Source: CAZOOA01 sp964581355
GTDB taxonomy: Bacteria > Bacillota > Dethiobacteria > DTU022 > UBA8154
Direction: 5' to 3'
Length of the DNA stretch: 64,000 nt
Assembly: GCA_964581355.1 (NCBI GenBank)
Contig: CAZOOA010000008.1
Coordinates: 1 to 64,000, forward strand
Part shown: positions 1 through 8,762 of the stretch, piece after piece
How positions within the stretch are numbered: position 1 is the stretch's first letter
How the letters are laid out: each line of letters begins with the position of its first letter
Program-made: the position numbers and the translations under genes
The notes under the pieces: model-generated
Told to the model about the DNA's origin: nothing
The model's database searches: none
The model's input: only the letters and a program-made list of their open reading frames with translations

Positions 1-21
1 AATATAAGGAGGGCGGGCTAA

Positions 22-819
22 ATGGCAAAAGTAGCAAGGCTGATTGACGTAACCAAGTGTATGGCTTGTAAAGGATGCCAGGTCGCCTGTAAGCAGTGGA
101 ACCAGCTGCCTGCAACGGAGACAGAGTTCACAGGTTCCTATGAAAACCCCGCCGACCTGGCCCCTGAAACCTGGAGCCGCGTTAAATTCAATGAACACGA
201 AGACGGAGACGGGGTAAAGTGGTACTTCAACTTCTTTTCCTGTATGCATTGCGCCAACCCGGCGTGTAAAGATATCTGCCCCGTTGACGCGATTGTGAAA
301 AAGGAAAATGGTGCGGTCAGGATTGACAAAGAAATGTGTATTGCCTGCGGTGCCTGCAGGGGCGCATGTCCATTTGAAATTCCTCGAATTGACGATGCCG
401 CTTATAAATGCACCTTCTGCACGGAAAGGCTTGCCAACAACATGGAAACTGCCTGCGCAACTGCATGCTGCACAGGGGCAATTACAGTCGGTGACCGGGA
501 TGAAAAACTCGAAGAAGCCAAGGCTAGAGTGGAAGCATTGCAGGACAGGGGCTTTAACAATGCCCAGATTTACGGGGAAGAAGAGTTGGGCGGACTAAAT
601 GTCATCTATGTCCTGGCAGACTCCCCGGAATTGTACGGCTTGCCGGAAGATCCGCAGGTTTCCTTCAGCGCTTACCTGTGGAAAGTGGCAATGGGACCGG
701 TCAAAACAGTTGCTGCCATAGGATTGGCTGCAGGTGCCCTGTCCAGCTGGTTTACCATGAGAAAGACCGAAGTAGAAAAAGAAAAAGAAGCAGAAACAGA
801 AGAACTCGAGGTAAAGTAA
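22..819 (+). CDS. [4Fe-4S] electron-transfer subunit, formate dehydrogenase/hydrogenase beta-type
   Basis: A 265-aa iron-sulfur protein of the FdnH/HybA/DMSO-reductase beta family, which moves electrons between a catalytic subunit and a membrane or soluble partner. Four cysteine groups are visible: C13/C16/C19/C23, C74/C77/C82/C86, C106/C109/C112/C116 and C130/C133/C145/C149, as expected for four [4Fe-4S] clusters. Residues about 220-245 are hydrophobic and may form a single C-terminal membrane anchor, followed by a highly charged Glu/Lys tail. A strong SD (AAGGAGGG) precedes the ATG. A terminator follows directly, so this is probably the last gene of an operon whose catalytic gene lies left of the window. 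Which catalytic partner it serves (formate dehydrogenase, hydrogenase or another molybdoenzyme) cannot be told from this subunit. Confidence 0.88.
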   Translation: MAKVARLIDVTKCMACKGCQVACKQWNQLPATETEFTGSYENPADLAPETWSRVKFNEHEDGDGVKWYFNFFSCMHCANPACKDICPVDAIVKKENGAVRIDKEMCIACGACRGACPFEIPRIDDAAYKCTFCTERLANNMETACATACCTGAITVGDRDEKLEEAKARVEALQDRGFNNAQIYGEEELGGLNVIYVLADSPELYGLPEDPQVSFSAYLWKVAMGPVKTVAAIGLAAGALSSWFTMRKTEVEKEKEAETEELEVK

Positions 820-842
820 TTAACACCGCTTGAACATTATGA

Positions 843-882
843 AGCGAGGGGAGATAAATATTTTCCCCTCGCTTTTTATTTT
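843..882 (+). terminator. Rho-independent terminator after the Fe-S subunit
   Basis: A perfect 10-bp stem (843-852 with 864-873; AGCGAGGGGA/TCCCCTCGCT) has an 11-nt loop and is followed by a T-rich tract. It separates the Fe-S gene from the two-component pair. Confidence 0.9.
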
Positions 883-947
883 TTCAAACATACCTTATCG
901 ATAAATATTCTCTACTGCTCCTTTCTTTTAAATAATTCAACTACTTG

Positions 948-976
948 TTGCCAGTCATTTTTATTTACTGTATAAT
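948..976 (+). promoter_or_regulatory. Sigma-A-type promoter for the two-component operon
   Basis: TTGCCA at 948-953 and TATAAT at 971-976 are separated by 17 bp, 26 bp upstream of the response-regulator ATG. No other -35/-10 pair of this quality is visible in the interval. Confidence 0.75.
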
Positions 977-1002
977 GAGACAAGGAAAGGGATGGTGGAG
1001 CT

Positions 1003-1677
1003 ATGGAAAAAATATCGATACTAGTTGTTGACGATCACGCTATATTACGCTCTGGCTTAAAAATGCTTGTCAATTCACAGGATGATATGGAAATTGTTGG
1101 TGAAACAGGAAGAGGCAAAGAAGCAGCTACTATGGCATCAGAATTAAATCCTCGCGTTATTTTGCTTGATCTTTCCCTTGATGATATGAATGGACTGGAG
1201 ATTCTTTCTGAATTGAAGAGCTTAGCTCCAGAGACCAAAGTTCTTATTCTGACCATGCACGATGATGAAGGCTACCTGCATACGGCTTTGGAAAGTGGTG
1301 GCGATGGATATATTTTAAAAAAGGCTGCGGATATAGAATTGCTCACTGCTATACGTGCCGTCCATCGTAATGAAATATTCCTGGACCCTTCCTTAACCAA
1401 GGCCGTATTAAAAAGCCTGTATAACGGATATCGTAAAGAACAAAATGATAACGATAGCAAAGAACTACTCAGCAACCGCGAAAATGAAGTGTTAAAACTG
1501 GTAGCCCTGGGTTATACCAACAAGCAAATTGCTGACAAGCTTGTCGTAAGCATTAAAACGGTGGAAAGCCATAAAGCTCGTATTCGAGAAAAACTCAATA
1601 TGAATTATCGATCAGACCTTGTCAAGTACGCTATCAAGAAAGGGTTGCTCAATGAAGAAGAAAGCAAAAGTGGCTAG
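1003..1677 (+). CDS. NarL/DesR-family response regulator
   Basis: A 224-aa two-domain DNA-binding response regulator. The receiver domain (about 1-120) has the acidic pair D10/D11, phosphoacceptor D56, T84 and K106. A LuxR/GerE helix-turn-helix lies at about 152-215, with the typical LSNRENEVLKLVALGYTNK segment. It should be phosphorylated by the histidine kinase encoded just downstream and act as a transcription factor. It has its own promoter and lies right after the terminator of the Fe-S gene, so control of that neighbouring redox operon is possible but not shown. The signal is unknown. Confidence 0.93.
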   Translation: MEKISILVVDDHAILRSGLKMLVNSQDDMEIVGETGRGKEAATMASELNPRVILLDLSLDDMNGLEILSELKSLAPETKVLILTMHDDEGYLHTALESGGDGYILKKAADIELLTAIRAVHRNEIFLDPSLTKAVLKSLYNGYRKEQNDNDSKELLSNRENEVLKLVALGYTNKQIADKLVVSIKTVESHKARIREKLNMNYRSDLVKYAIKKGLLNEEESKSG

Positions 1678-1751
1678 TTAAGGAGCCAAAGAGCAAACAA
1701 CATCTATGCATTATGCACAGTATTTCTTTCCTGGGTGGAGGAGCAATAGAG

Positions 1752-2762
1752 TTGAAACTGAGGTTTGAGACGTGGCAAAAACTGTTTCTTATTGTTGTTG
1801 TCAGCACTATTCCCTTGTTGGTTGGGTTTGGTGTAATCCTTACCTGTTTCCTGCCAGGCGCTATTCAGGAAAAACAACTTACAGGAACCATATTGGCTAT
1901 ATTGGCATTAAGCGTTGGAATTTCTCTTTCCATCGCTTATTTTATTGCTAAAAGAGTCACCCAGGCTCTCCAGTTAAGCTGGACAGAAAACAAGATCTTA
2001 AAAAACAATTTAAAGAAAATAGAAAACAAACGTAACCAGCTGCTGGAAACAATAATCGTCAGTCAGGAAGAGGAGCGGAAAAGAATTTCTCGTGAACTTC
2101 ATGATGAAACGGGGCAATCCTTAACCAGTTTAATGCTGGGTTTAAAACTGATTCAGGAGGCAGAAAGCTTACAGAAAGCCAAAGAACTATCAAATAATTT
2201 AAGAGAAATCGTATACAAAACAATCGAAGAGATTCAATGGCTTTCCTATGAACTTAGACCCAGTACCTTGGACGATCTGGGGCTTCTTGTTGCATTAAGG
2301 CGCTATATAGACGAGCTGACACAGCACAAAGGGGTTATTATAGATTTTGAAATAGATAATTTTCTAAAAAACCGGCTTAATGCTGCAGTGGAGACAACAT
2401 TTTATCGTGTTGTCCAGGAAGCCTTGACTAATGTTATCAGGCATGCAAAAGCTAACAAAATAAAGGTCCAGCTAGGAAGTAACTCCCACAACTTGTACGC
2501 AGTTATAGAAGATGATGGAGTCGGGTTTGACCTGGAGCAGATGGAGAAAGGTCAGCAAAAAAATTTGGGGCTTATTGGAATGAAAGAAAGAGCCGCTCTT
2601 GTTGGTGGAGAATTGTTAATCCATACTGCTGCAGGCGAAGGGACACGGATTACCCTAACCATTCCTATAAAAATGGAGAAAGAGTTGTGCTCTTCACAGC
2701 AAAGCAGCGACGTTGATGGTGAAAAGAACGGTGGAAACGATCCAACAAGTTATACCAATTGA
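1752..2762 (+). CDS. Membrane histidine kinase, HisKA_3 (NarX/DesK) type
   Basis: The sensor kinase partner of the upstream regulator. The reading frame is open from an ATG at 1713, but a TTG at 1752 sits 8 nt after a strong GGAGGAG (1737-1743), so the 336-aa product is preferred. Two transmembrane helices near the N terminus enclose only a short outside loop. A coiled linker leads to a HisKA_3 segment (EEERKRISRELHDETGQ) with the phospho-His at residue 117. The HATPase domain follows, with the N box (EALTNVIRHAKAN), the EDDGVGFD G1 box and an LGLIGMKERA G2-like box. With almost no extracellular domain it may sense a membrane or cytoplasmic cue. Confidence 0.9.
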   Translation: MKLRFETWQKLFLIVVVSTIPLLVGFGVILTCFLPGAIQEKQLTGTILAILALSVGISLSIAYFIAKRVTQALQLSWTENKILKNNLKKIENKRNQLLETIIVSQEEERKRISRELHDETGQSLTSLMLGLKLIQEAESLQKAKELSNNLREIVYKTIEEIQWLSYELRPSTLDDLGLLVALRRYIDELTQHKGVIIDFEIDNFLKNRLNAAVETTFYRVVQEALTNVIRHAKANKIKVQLGSNSHNLYAVIEDDGVGFDLEQMEKGQQKNLGLIGMKERAALVGGELLIHTAAGEGTRITLTIPIKMEKELCSSQQSSDVDGEKNGGNDPTSYTN

Positions 2763-2777
2763 TTGGAGTCTGCCCTT

Positions 2778-3746
2778 TTATCTGTTTATGATTTTACCAA
2801 AGCAATTGTTGGCATTAACAGGATCACCTATGAGTTCGTAGAGGATACCCATTTCAAAAAGAATCTTTGTTTCTGAGGGGTTGATGTTAAAAGCCTTTTT
2901 CAATGAATCCAGTCCTTTCAGGTATTCCCCTGATAATGAATAAGAACGGCCCAACAAGTAAAGTATTTCCCAGTCTTCTGAATATGTGTCTTGCATCCGG
3001 GAAAAGATTTCTATGGCCTTCTGGAATTGTTTTAAATATAGATAACTGACACCAAGGTTAAATTGGGCCATATAATTGCCCGGATCTTCTTCCAGGGACT
3101 TGGAGTATTCATCAAGTGCCTGATGAAATTTTTTTTCCCGGGCGTAAATACTGCCGATGGCATTATGTACCAGGGAAATTATCTGGGGATCATGGCTTAG
3201 TGATTTAACCAGTCTTAATTTTTGCAGGGCCTGATCGTGTTCTCCCTTATCCAGATAGGCGAAACCAAGGCAAAAGTGACCAAAAATGAAATTGGGTTCC
3301 TGCTTAACGACTTTTTCAAATTCCCCGATGGCTTCTTGCAGCATAGAAAGATCCCAGAAACCCAACCCCTTCCGGAATGAAATCAGGCTTTCATCTTCAT
3401 TCTCGCAGAGCAGTGAAAAGATTGACTCCATTTTTAAAGGAGTTGACTTTTCTTCAATTTTTTCACCGGTCAATTTATTCAGATTTTCTTCATCCAGGAA
3501 CTCCTTTTCCAACTCAAGAAAACCATCAGGTAATAAATCAGGTAGTTGAAAATCATATTGTGCCTGCATTTCGTTAAGCTTGTTTTCAAATTGAAGCCAG
3601 TACTTTACACATTGGTCCATAGTATTGCGTAAATCGAGTATACTGTTGATCAGGACTTCCCTTTGCTGGGGCTCAGGTTCCTTTTTCAATGCTTCTTCAA
3701 TTTTGCCTAAAACCCCAAACAGGGTTTCAAACTGTGGAAACTGCAT
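2778..3746 (-). CDS. TPR-repeat protein
   Basis: A 322-aa soluble protein with no signal peptide. Residues about 1-120 are helical and acidic with no recognised domain. From about 130 to the C terminus there are consecutive tetratricopeptide-like units (for example the segments beginning AIGEFEKVVKQEPN, ALDEYSKSLEEDPGNYMAQFNLG and AIEIFSRMQ). TPRs form protein-binding superhelices, and the partner is unknown. The start has a good SD (GAGAGGTG) 5 nt upstream. The gene converges with the histidine kinase, with 15 bp between the stop codons and no clear terminator. It is divergent from the tRNA operon. Confidence 0.8.
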   Translation of the reverse strand: MQFPQFETLFGVLGKIEEALKKEPEPQQREVLINSILDLRNTMDQCVKYWLQFENKLNEMQAQYDFQLPDLLPDGFLELEKEFLDEENLNKLTGEKIEEKSTPLKMESIFSLLCENEDESLISFRKGLGFWDLSMLQEAIGEFEKVVKQEPNFIFGHFCLGFAYLDKGEHDQALQKLRLVKSLSHDPQIISLVHNAIGSIYAREKKFHQALDEYSKSLEEDPGNYMAQFNLGVSYLYLKQFQKAIEIFSRMQDTYSEDWEILYLLGRSYSLSGEYLKGLDSLKKAFNINPSETKILFEMGILYELIGDPVNANNCFGKIINR

Positions 3747-3845
3747 TTTGCACCTCTCTAAAGAGATTGATATTAATCATTTTAGTTCTAGGCATTGCTT
3801 GTTTTTTTATTCACTGGAATTGCATTATTTTTTGTTTCGGCAGTG

Positions 3846-3874
3846 TTGACGAGGGAAAAAAAATGCGTTATACT
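3846..3874 (+). promoter_or_regulatory. Promoter of the tRNA operon
   Basis: TTGACG (3846-3851) and TATACT (3869-3874) have exactly 17 bp between them. The first tRNA begins 28 bp downstream, as expected for a strong stable-RNA promoter. Confidence 0.85.
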
Positions 3875-3901
3875 ATGTATTGCACTGGATGAACAGTACT
3901 T

Positions 3902-3977
3902 GCCGGCGTAGCTCAAAGGTTAGAGCGGCTGATTTGTAATCAGCAGGTTGCGGGTTCGAGTCCCACCGTCGGCTCCA
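3902..3977 (+). tRNA. tRNA-Thr (anticodon TGT)
   Basis: A full cloverleaf. The acceptor GCCGGCG pairs with CGTCGGC (one G-T wobble), the anticodon loop is TTTGTAA between CTGAT and ATCAG, the T-arm is GGTTCGAGTC-like, and CCA is encoded. First of four tandem tRNA genes. Confidence 0.96.
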
Positions 3978-3985
3978 GAAAATGT

Positions 3986-4072
3986 GGAGAGGTACCCGAG
4001 TCTGGCCAAAGGGGGCAGACTGTAAATCTGCTGGCGTTGCCTTCACTGGTTCAAATCCAGTCCTCTCCACCA
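3986..4072 (+). tRNA. tRNA-Tyr (anticodon GTA)
   Basis: The acceptor GGAGAGG pairs with CCTCTCC. The anticodon stem-loop CAGACTGTAAATCTG carries GTA, and there is a long class II variable arm as expected for bacterial tRNA-Tyr. CCA is encoded. Confidence 0.96.
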
Positions 4073-4114
4073 TTATATTGAAGAAGATGGAGCATTGCTC
4101 CTCAAAATATGTGT

Positions 4115-4190
4115 GGGCCATTAGCTCAGTTGGAAGAGCACCTGACTTTTAATCAGGGTGTCCCAGGTTCGAGTCCTGGATGGCTCACCA
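4115..4190 (+). tRNA. tRNA-Lys (anticodon TTT)
   Basis: The acceptor GGGCCAT pairs with ATGGCTC (one wobble). The anticodon arm CTGACTTTTAATCAG carries TTT. The T-arm is canonical and CCA is encoded. Confidence 0.96.
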
Positions 4191-4196
4191 TTTTAT

Positions 4197-4282
4197 GCGA
4201 GAGTGGCGGAAAGGCAGACGCGCTAGGTTCAGGACCTAGTGGGCAATAGCCCGTGGGGGTTCAAATCCCTTCTCTCGCACCA
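4197..4282 (+). tRNA. tRNA-Leu (anticodon CAG)
   Basis: The acceptor GCGAGAG pairs with CTCTCGC. The anticodon arm CTAGGTTCAGGACCTAG carries CAG. The long variable arm is typical of tRNA-Leu and CCA is encoded. Last gene of the cluster. Confidence 0.96.
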
Positions 4283-4286
4283 AAGG

Positions 4287-4315
4287 CTCCCTACAAAGAA
4301 GTAGGGAGTTTTTTA
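4287..4315 (+). terminator. Rho-independent terminator of the tRNA operon
   Basis: A perfect 8-bp stem CTCCCTAC/GTAGGGAG with a 6-nt loop, followed by TTTTTT, starts 5 nt after the CCA end of tRNA-Leu. Confidence 0.92.
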
Positions 4316-4425
4316 TTCTCCAAACTTTACAGTAGTTCAAGAAATTCACTATCGAGCATATCGACATTGCTGCATAAAAAATCAACAATCATTTGGCGGA
4401 GATCTGTTTTTTTAATTTTCTTTTT

Positions 4426-4434
4426 TGTTATAAT
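4426..4434 (+). promoter_or_regulatory. Extended -10 promoter before the yhaO-like gene
   Basis: TGTTATAAT matches an extended -10 element (TGnTATAAT) and no good -35 is present. It would give a leader of about 145 nt before the preferred ATG at 4589, and that leader holds a hairpin at 4496-4533. Confidence 0.5.
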
Positions 4435-4495
4435 GGTTAAAAATGGGTTTTTCCTTATCAATGTCACCAGGTTGGAAAATGTAGGCTTGTTCACA

Positions 4496-4533
4496 AGTTG
4501 ATGAAAGTGGGCAATGAACCACTTCCATCAACT
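4496..4533 (+). promoter_or_regulatory. Hairpin in the 5' leader of the yhaO-like gene
   Basis: AGTTGATGAAAGTGG (4496-4510) pairs with CCACTTCCATCAACT (4519-4533) with one mismatch and an 8-nt loop. No T-run follows, so it does not look like an intrinsic terminator. Its position between promoter and start suggests a leader RNA element of unknown role. Confidence 0.5.
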
Positions 4534-4588
4534 GACCAAAACTGTTAAGATCTCTGACTTTCGTACTGTATTGAAGGGAGCTAAACTG

Positions 4589-5932
4589 ATGGGAAATGTT
4601 GTGACCTTTATACACAGCGCAGACTTACATATGGGGAGTTTGCTCGGTTCCCTGGGGAAAATGTCCCCTGAATTAAAGGAAAAAGTTGAAGAAGCCGGTT
4701 ACAATGCTGTTCGGCGAATATTTGACGCAGCCCTGAGGCACCAGGTTGATTTTGTTCTGCTTTGTGGCGATATCTATGACCAGGTCGAGCGGCCTGCCCG
4801 GGCTAAAGGGTTCTTAATTGAACAAATGAACCGGCTTGGAGAAGCCGGCATTCCCATTTACATGGTTTACGGCAACCATGATCCTTTTGCGCGGCAGTCC
4901 GATTTTTTTCCATACCCGGACAATGTACATGTACATTCACCCAGGCAGGCGGACATCTTTGAAGTCAAAGGCAGTGATGGCAGAGTAAAAGCCCGGGTAA
5001 TCGGCCAATCCTACAATCAGGCTGTCGAAACAAGGCCTCTTTACCAATCCTACAGTCCACCTGATCACCATTTGATCAATATCGGCCTGCTCCACACGGA
5101 TCTAAACCCCTCTCTGAAGCAATATGCTCCCTGTTCCATTGAAGGCCTGAAAAGCATCCAGGGTATCGACTACTGGGCACTGGGACATTACCATAAAAGA
5201 ACCGTTATTTACGATTCGTACCCGGTTATTGCCATGCCCGGTATTCCCCAGGGTCGGGATATCAGTGAGCCTTGGCCAGGTGGATGTTTGCTCGTTCAAT
5301 TGAAAAAGGGGGAAAAAGCCCAGTTGCAGGTTATTCCTACTGCATCTATACACTGGAAGATCTGTGAGGTAACAGTTACAGAAGAAGACAGTACCTTTGA
5401 TGAGCTGCTCTCCACCCTCTCTAAAAAGGCAAAAAAACTTTTACAGACCACAGTATTGGATATTGACCATAACCTGGAGTTGGCCCCGGGAGAAGAAGTG
5501 AACGTGGACGGGTTTATTGTCCGGTGGCTATTATCCGGGCGGGGTGAAATATATCATAGTTTGTCGGAAGATGAGGAAATAGCTTTCCAGCTCATGGAGC
5601 AGCTGCGCAAGAATTATGGCCTGGGGAACCCCTTCCTCTGGACAGAAAACATAAAATTTCAGATAATGCCGCCTCAGGTTAACCTGGAAAATCTACCAGA
5701 AGAAGATGTGGTGCTCAATACATTGTTGCAGGTTTACCAGGAATTGAATGAAGACCCAGCATTACGCCAGCAAGCCAGGGAAGTAATGGGGCAAGCATGG
5801 CATAAGCAAATTGATCATGAAGATATTCGGGATAACGGGATTCCCTTTACAGAAAATGATTTCCAGTTATTGCTTGAACGTGCGTTGATCCTGGCTGCGC
5901 AAGGAATTATAGAGGGGCGTGAAGAAGAATGA
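4589..5932 (+). CDS. Metallophosphoesterase DNA-repair nuclease, YhaO/SbcD-like
   Basis: Predicted Mn-dependent exonuclease subunit of an SbcD/Mre11-like pair. The frame is open from 4514, but the ATG at 4589 has a good SD (AGGGAG, 4575-4580) and the family N terminus follows at once, giving 447 aa. The metallophosphoesterase motifs are D12-x-H14, G60-D61, G95-N-H-D98, LLHTD and the late GHYH. The C-terminal 150 residues are less conserved and acidic, as in YhaO. The stop overlaps the start of the next gene by 4 nt (ATGA), so the two are translationally coupled and probably form one complex. In Bacillus YhaO/YhaN are linked to DNA repair, and the same role is inferred here. Confidence 0.88.
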   Translation: MGNVVTFIHSADLHMGSLLGSLGKMSPELKEKVEEAGYNAVRRIFDAALRHQVDFVLLCGDIYDQVERPARAKGFLIEQMNRLGEAGIPIYMVYGNHDPFARQSDFFPYPDNVHVHSPRQADIFEVKGSDGRVKARVIGQSYNQAVETRPLYQSYSPPDHHLINIGLLHTDLNPSLKQYAPCSIEGLKSIQGIDYWALGHYHKRTVIYDSYPVIAMPGIPQGRDISEPWPGGCLLVQLKKGEKAQLQVIPTASIHWKICEVTVTEEDSTFDELLSTLSKKAKKLLQTTVLDIDHNLELAPGEEVNVDGFIVRWLLSGRGEIYHSLSEDEEIAFQLMEQLRKNYGLGNPFLWTENIKFQIMPPQVNLENLPEEDVVLNTLLQVYQELNEDPALRQQAREVMGQAWHKQIDHEDIRDNGIPFTENDFQLLLERALILAAQGIIEGREEE

Positions 5933-8625
5933 AAATAAAGCGTATTTACCTGAGTGATTTTGGTCTATTTCGCAACCAGGAGATAAACCACCTAACGTCC
6001 GGCCTGGTCGTAATCGCTGGACTCAACCGCTCTGGAAAAACATTGTTTATGAACGCTCTTCGTTATTTGGGCTATGGTTTGCCTCAAAAAAAAGATTTGG
6101 TACCTCCTGCAGTTAACAAGCACGAAATAATTGCTGACGTGGAACGCAACGGTCACCGCTACTGTATCTCAGTACTTGGAAACAGCAATCCGATAGTTCA
6201 ACCTTTAAACCAGGCTCCAGAAGCGACCATTGAGGAACTATACAACCACCTGGATTCCTTTACTTATAGACAGATTTTTACCATCAGCCTGGATGAACTG
6301 CGCCAGGCTCCCGAAAATATAGACAACGAGGAAAAGAAAAAGATTTCGGCTGTATTGCTGGGTGCAGGCTGGAGTGATGCCCTGCAGCTGCTAAAAACAA
6401 AAGAAAAGTTGGAAAAAAAAGCAATTCATATAGCGGGGAAACATGGTTCCTTGAATATAAAACAGTTAAAAGAACCGCGCGAAACCTGGTTGAAGGCCTT
6501 AAAACAACGAGAGCAGGCCAATGAGCAAATGGATGCATATGAACGCAAATGCAGTAGGTTGCAGGAACTAAACACACAGCTGATCCCGAAGCTGAAACAG
6601 GATCTAGATGATACAGTAAAAGAAAGTCAGCGCCTTGAATTGATCAAAGAGCGCTTCGCAGATTACCAGGAATATAAATACAGTAACCGTATACTTACTG
6701 AAGACGCAAACCAAAAACTTCTTTTCACCTATCCACCAGGGGGGTTGCAAAAGGCGGTGCAGCTGCAGGAAAAATATAAAAATGCCCTGGAACAAGAACA
6801 GGTAGCAAAAGAAACGTTTTGTTTACAAACAGGTTTTGATTCAGCTACCCCTTTGCGTTCCAGTTTGCTGGAGTTATCCGAAGAAATGAACCGGTTTGCC
6901 AGGGAAATTTCCGGCTGGAGAGTGCAGGTTAGTGATCTGTTGCAAAAAGAGGCAGACCTGGAGGGCAGAATAAACCAGCTGAACGCAGATTTAAAGGAAC
7001 TCTGCGGCTCCCGGCCTCAAAAAGAAGTACTTGATCAAGTTAACCGTGTCAGGGCTGGTCAAATAAAAGAACAGGAGCTGCAACAAACTCTCCGGGAGTT
7101 ATATGACTTGGAAACAGAAAAAAGGCAGAAAGAAAAAGATCTGGAGGACCAGGGAAAACTGCTGGAGGAGAAAAATAATCAACTGGACAGACTGCCTTTA
7201 GTCGAACAAACCCTGCTAAGAAAGGTATATATTTTGCTAGGTGCTGATGTTCTGGCAGTGGTTCTTTTAAGCCTGTTTTTCTCTACCTGGATTGCTGCTG
7301 CTGCAGGTTTTGCCGGGGCCGTTGGAATTCTGGTCTATTTTTTGAAACAACACCATACAGAACAGGTAAAATACAGCCAGCTAGCTGAAATACAAAAGGA
7401 CATCCGCAGCATTGAAGCCTCCAGGGAAGCCTTAAAGAATCGGCTCGAATCTTTAAACAGGGAACTTGAAATCAAAAGAGCGGATCTTGAAGAGTTAAAG
7501 CGGCAGGCTAACATACCCCTGGAAATTAACACACATTTCCTGCTGGATTATCTTCGCAACACCCGGCAGTTGCAGCGTACTGACAACCAGATACGCCGCG
7601 AAAGACAAAGGTTGGCGCAGGAGAAGGAAAAACTATCTGCAGACTTGGCCCCTGTGCTCTTAATACTGGGCCGATTGGGGTTGCTGGATAGTGAACACGA
7701 TGATATTTTCTACAACAGGCAGGCCATTTTTGAACAATTGGACCGCAGCATTTCTTACCTGAAACTGGCCCGTGAACTGCAGGAAACCATGGATCAAAGA
7801 GAAGCATTGGAAAATGAGATTTTGCAACTGCTGGCTCAGGAAGACCCTGCCGTACAGGAAAAGTTTGCTGATGAACCCCTGGAATCTTTGTTGGCAGCAT
7901 TCATCATCCGGGGTAAAAAATTTGAACAGCTGGAACAAATCAGGAACGAGAACGAATTATTGCGGCAGAAAATCGAGGCATACCTTGATTCAGAGCAGTG
8001 GCGCTGCCTCATCCTTGGGCACGTAGAAAAAGAGAGGATGCAAGAAGGGGATTTATTGGCTGCTTACGGTACATGGTGCGATCAGTTCGCCTCTACCGAA
8101 GAGGTCCAAAAATTGCAGGATAATACGAAGGAAAGAATTGAAATACTACAAAAAGAACTGGAACAAGGCAAAGAAGAAAAAAGAGAGCTGGAAAAAGAAG
8201 TGCATGAACTGCAGTCAGACCAAAAACTGCAGGAGGCGCGAGAGCAGATTGAAGAAGCAATGCAAAAACTGAGAGGCCTAATGGAAAAATATTCAGAACA
8301 TAATATAGCCTCCTTTATGCTGGATCAGGTTTATAACCGGTTGATGGAAGAAACAAGGACGAAACTGATTGAACCGGCCAACCAAATATTCCGGAAAATA
8401 ACCGGTGATAGCTACGATAATATTACATTGCCGTCCAACCCTGCGCAGCCGGATTTTAANNNNNNNNNNNNNNNNNNNNNNNNNNNNNNNNNNNNNNNNN
8501 NNNNNNNNNNNNNNNNNNNNNNNNNNNNNNNNNNNNNNNNNNNNNNNNNNNNNNNNNNNCCATACCAGGACCACCGGCAAGTTTGTAAGATGCTTATAGA
8601 ACCTTCTTCAAGGCAGGGATATTAG
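5929..8625 (+). CDS. YhaN/SbcC-like AAA ATPase with long coiled coils (interrupted by an assembly gap)
   Basis: ATPase partner of the upstream nuclease. The N terminus carries the Walker A motif G31-LNRSGK-T38, followed by long heptad-rich coiled coils (about 170-830). A central hydrophobic hairpin at about 434-470 is a feature of the YhaN subgroup that can tether the complex to the membrane. The real sequence stops at 8459. The 100 Ns at 8460-8559 hide the signature motif and Walker B, and their true length is unknown. The 66 bases after the gap are open in this frame to a stop at 8625, but the frame across the gap is only assumed, so the stated end may be wrong. Confidence 0.85.
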   Translation: MKIKRIYLSDFGLFRNQEINHLTSGLVVIAGLNRSGKTLFMNALRYLGYGLPQKKDLVPPAVNKHEIIADVERNGHRYCISVLGNSNPIVQPLNQAPEATIEELYNHLDSFTYRQIFTISLDELRQAPENIDNEEKKKISAVLLGAGWSDALQLLKTKEKLEKKAIHIAGKHGSLNIKQLKEPRETWLKALKQREQANEQMDAYERKCSRLQELNTQLIPKLKQDLDDTVKESQRLELIKERFADYQEYKYSNRILTEDANQKLLFTYPPGGLQKAVQLQEKYKNALEQEQVAKETFCLQTGFDSATPLRSSLLELSEEMNRFAREISGWRVQVSDLLQKEADLEGRINQLNADLKELCGSRPQKEVLDQVNRVRAGQIKEQELQQTLRELYDLETEKRQKEKDLEDQGKLLEEKNNQLDRLPLVEQTLLRKVYILLGADVLAVVLLSLFFSTWIAAAAGFAGAVGILVYFLKQHHTEQVKYSQLAEIQKDIRSIEASREALKNRLESLNRELEIKRADLEELKRQANIPLEINTHFLLDYLRNTRQLQRTDNQIRRERQRLAQEKEKLSADLAPVLLILGRLGLLDSEHDDIFYNRQAIFEQLDRSISYLKLARELQETMDQREALENEILQLLAQEDPAVQEKFADEPLESLLAAFIIRGKKFEQLEQIRNENELLRQKIEAYLDSEQWRCLILGHVEKERMQEGDLLAAYGTWCDQFASTEEVQKLQDNTKERIEILQKELEQGKEEKRELEKEVHELQSDQKLQEAREQIEEAMQKLRGLMEKYSEHNIASFMLDQVYNRLMEETRTKLIEPANQIFRKITGDSYDNITLPSNPAQPDFXXXXXXXXXXXXXXXXXXXXXXXXXXXXXXXXXXPYQDHRQVCKMLIEPSSRQGY
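8460..8559. other. Assembly gap (100 N) inside the yhaN-like gene
   Basis: Exactly 100 Ns, the usual placeholder for a gap of unknown size. The flanks share no sequence, unlike the second gap at 25658. It removes the C-terminal ATPase motifs of the gene. Confidence 0.98.
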
Positions 8626-8762
8626 TTTTCGTCTCCCTATCGTGTTATTTTATCGTGTTTGTTGTAATATATAACAATTGTATGAATTTAGCAGGAATAA
8701 ATTCGGAAATGAAGAATTAAGTAATAAGGATTTCAAAAAAACTCTAACTGGAGTTGGCAAGC

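Noticed and set aside
3873..4121. Minus-strand open frame across the tRNA cluster
   Set aside because: It is the antisense translation of two tRNA genes, a well-known artefact that yields conserved-looking false proteins.
7526..7900. 124-residue open frame on the minus strand within the yhaN-like gene
   Set aside because: It lies opposite the coiled-coil region of a gene with clear coding features, has no SD or domain, and is a shadow frame.
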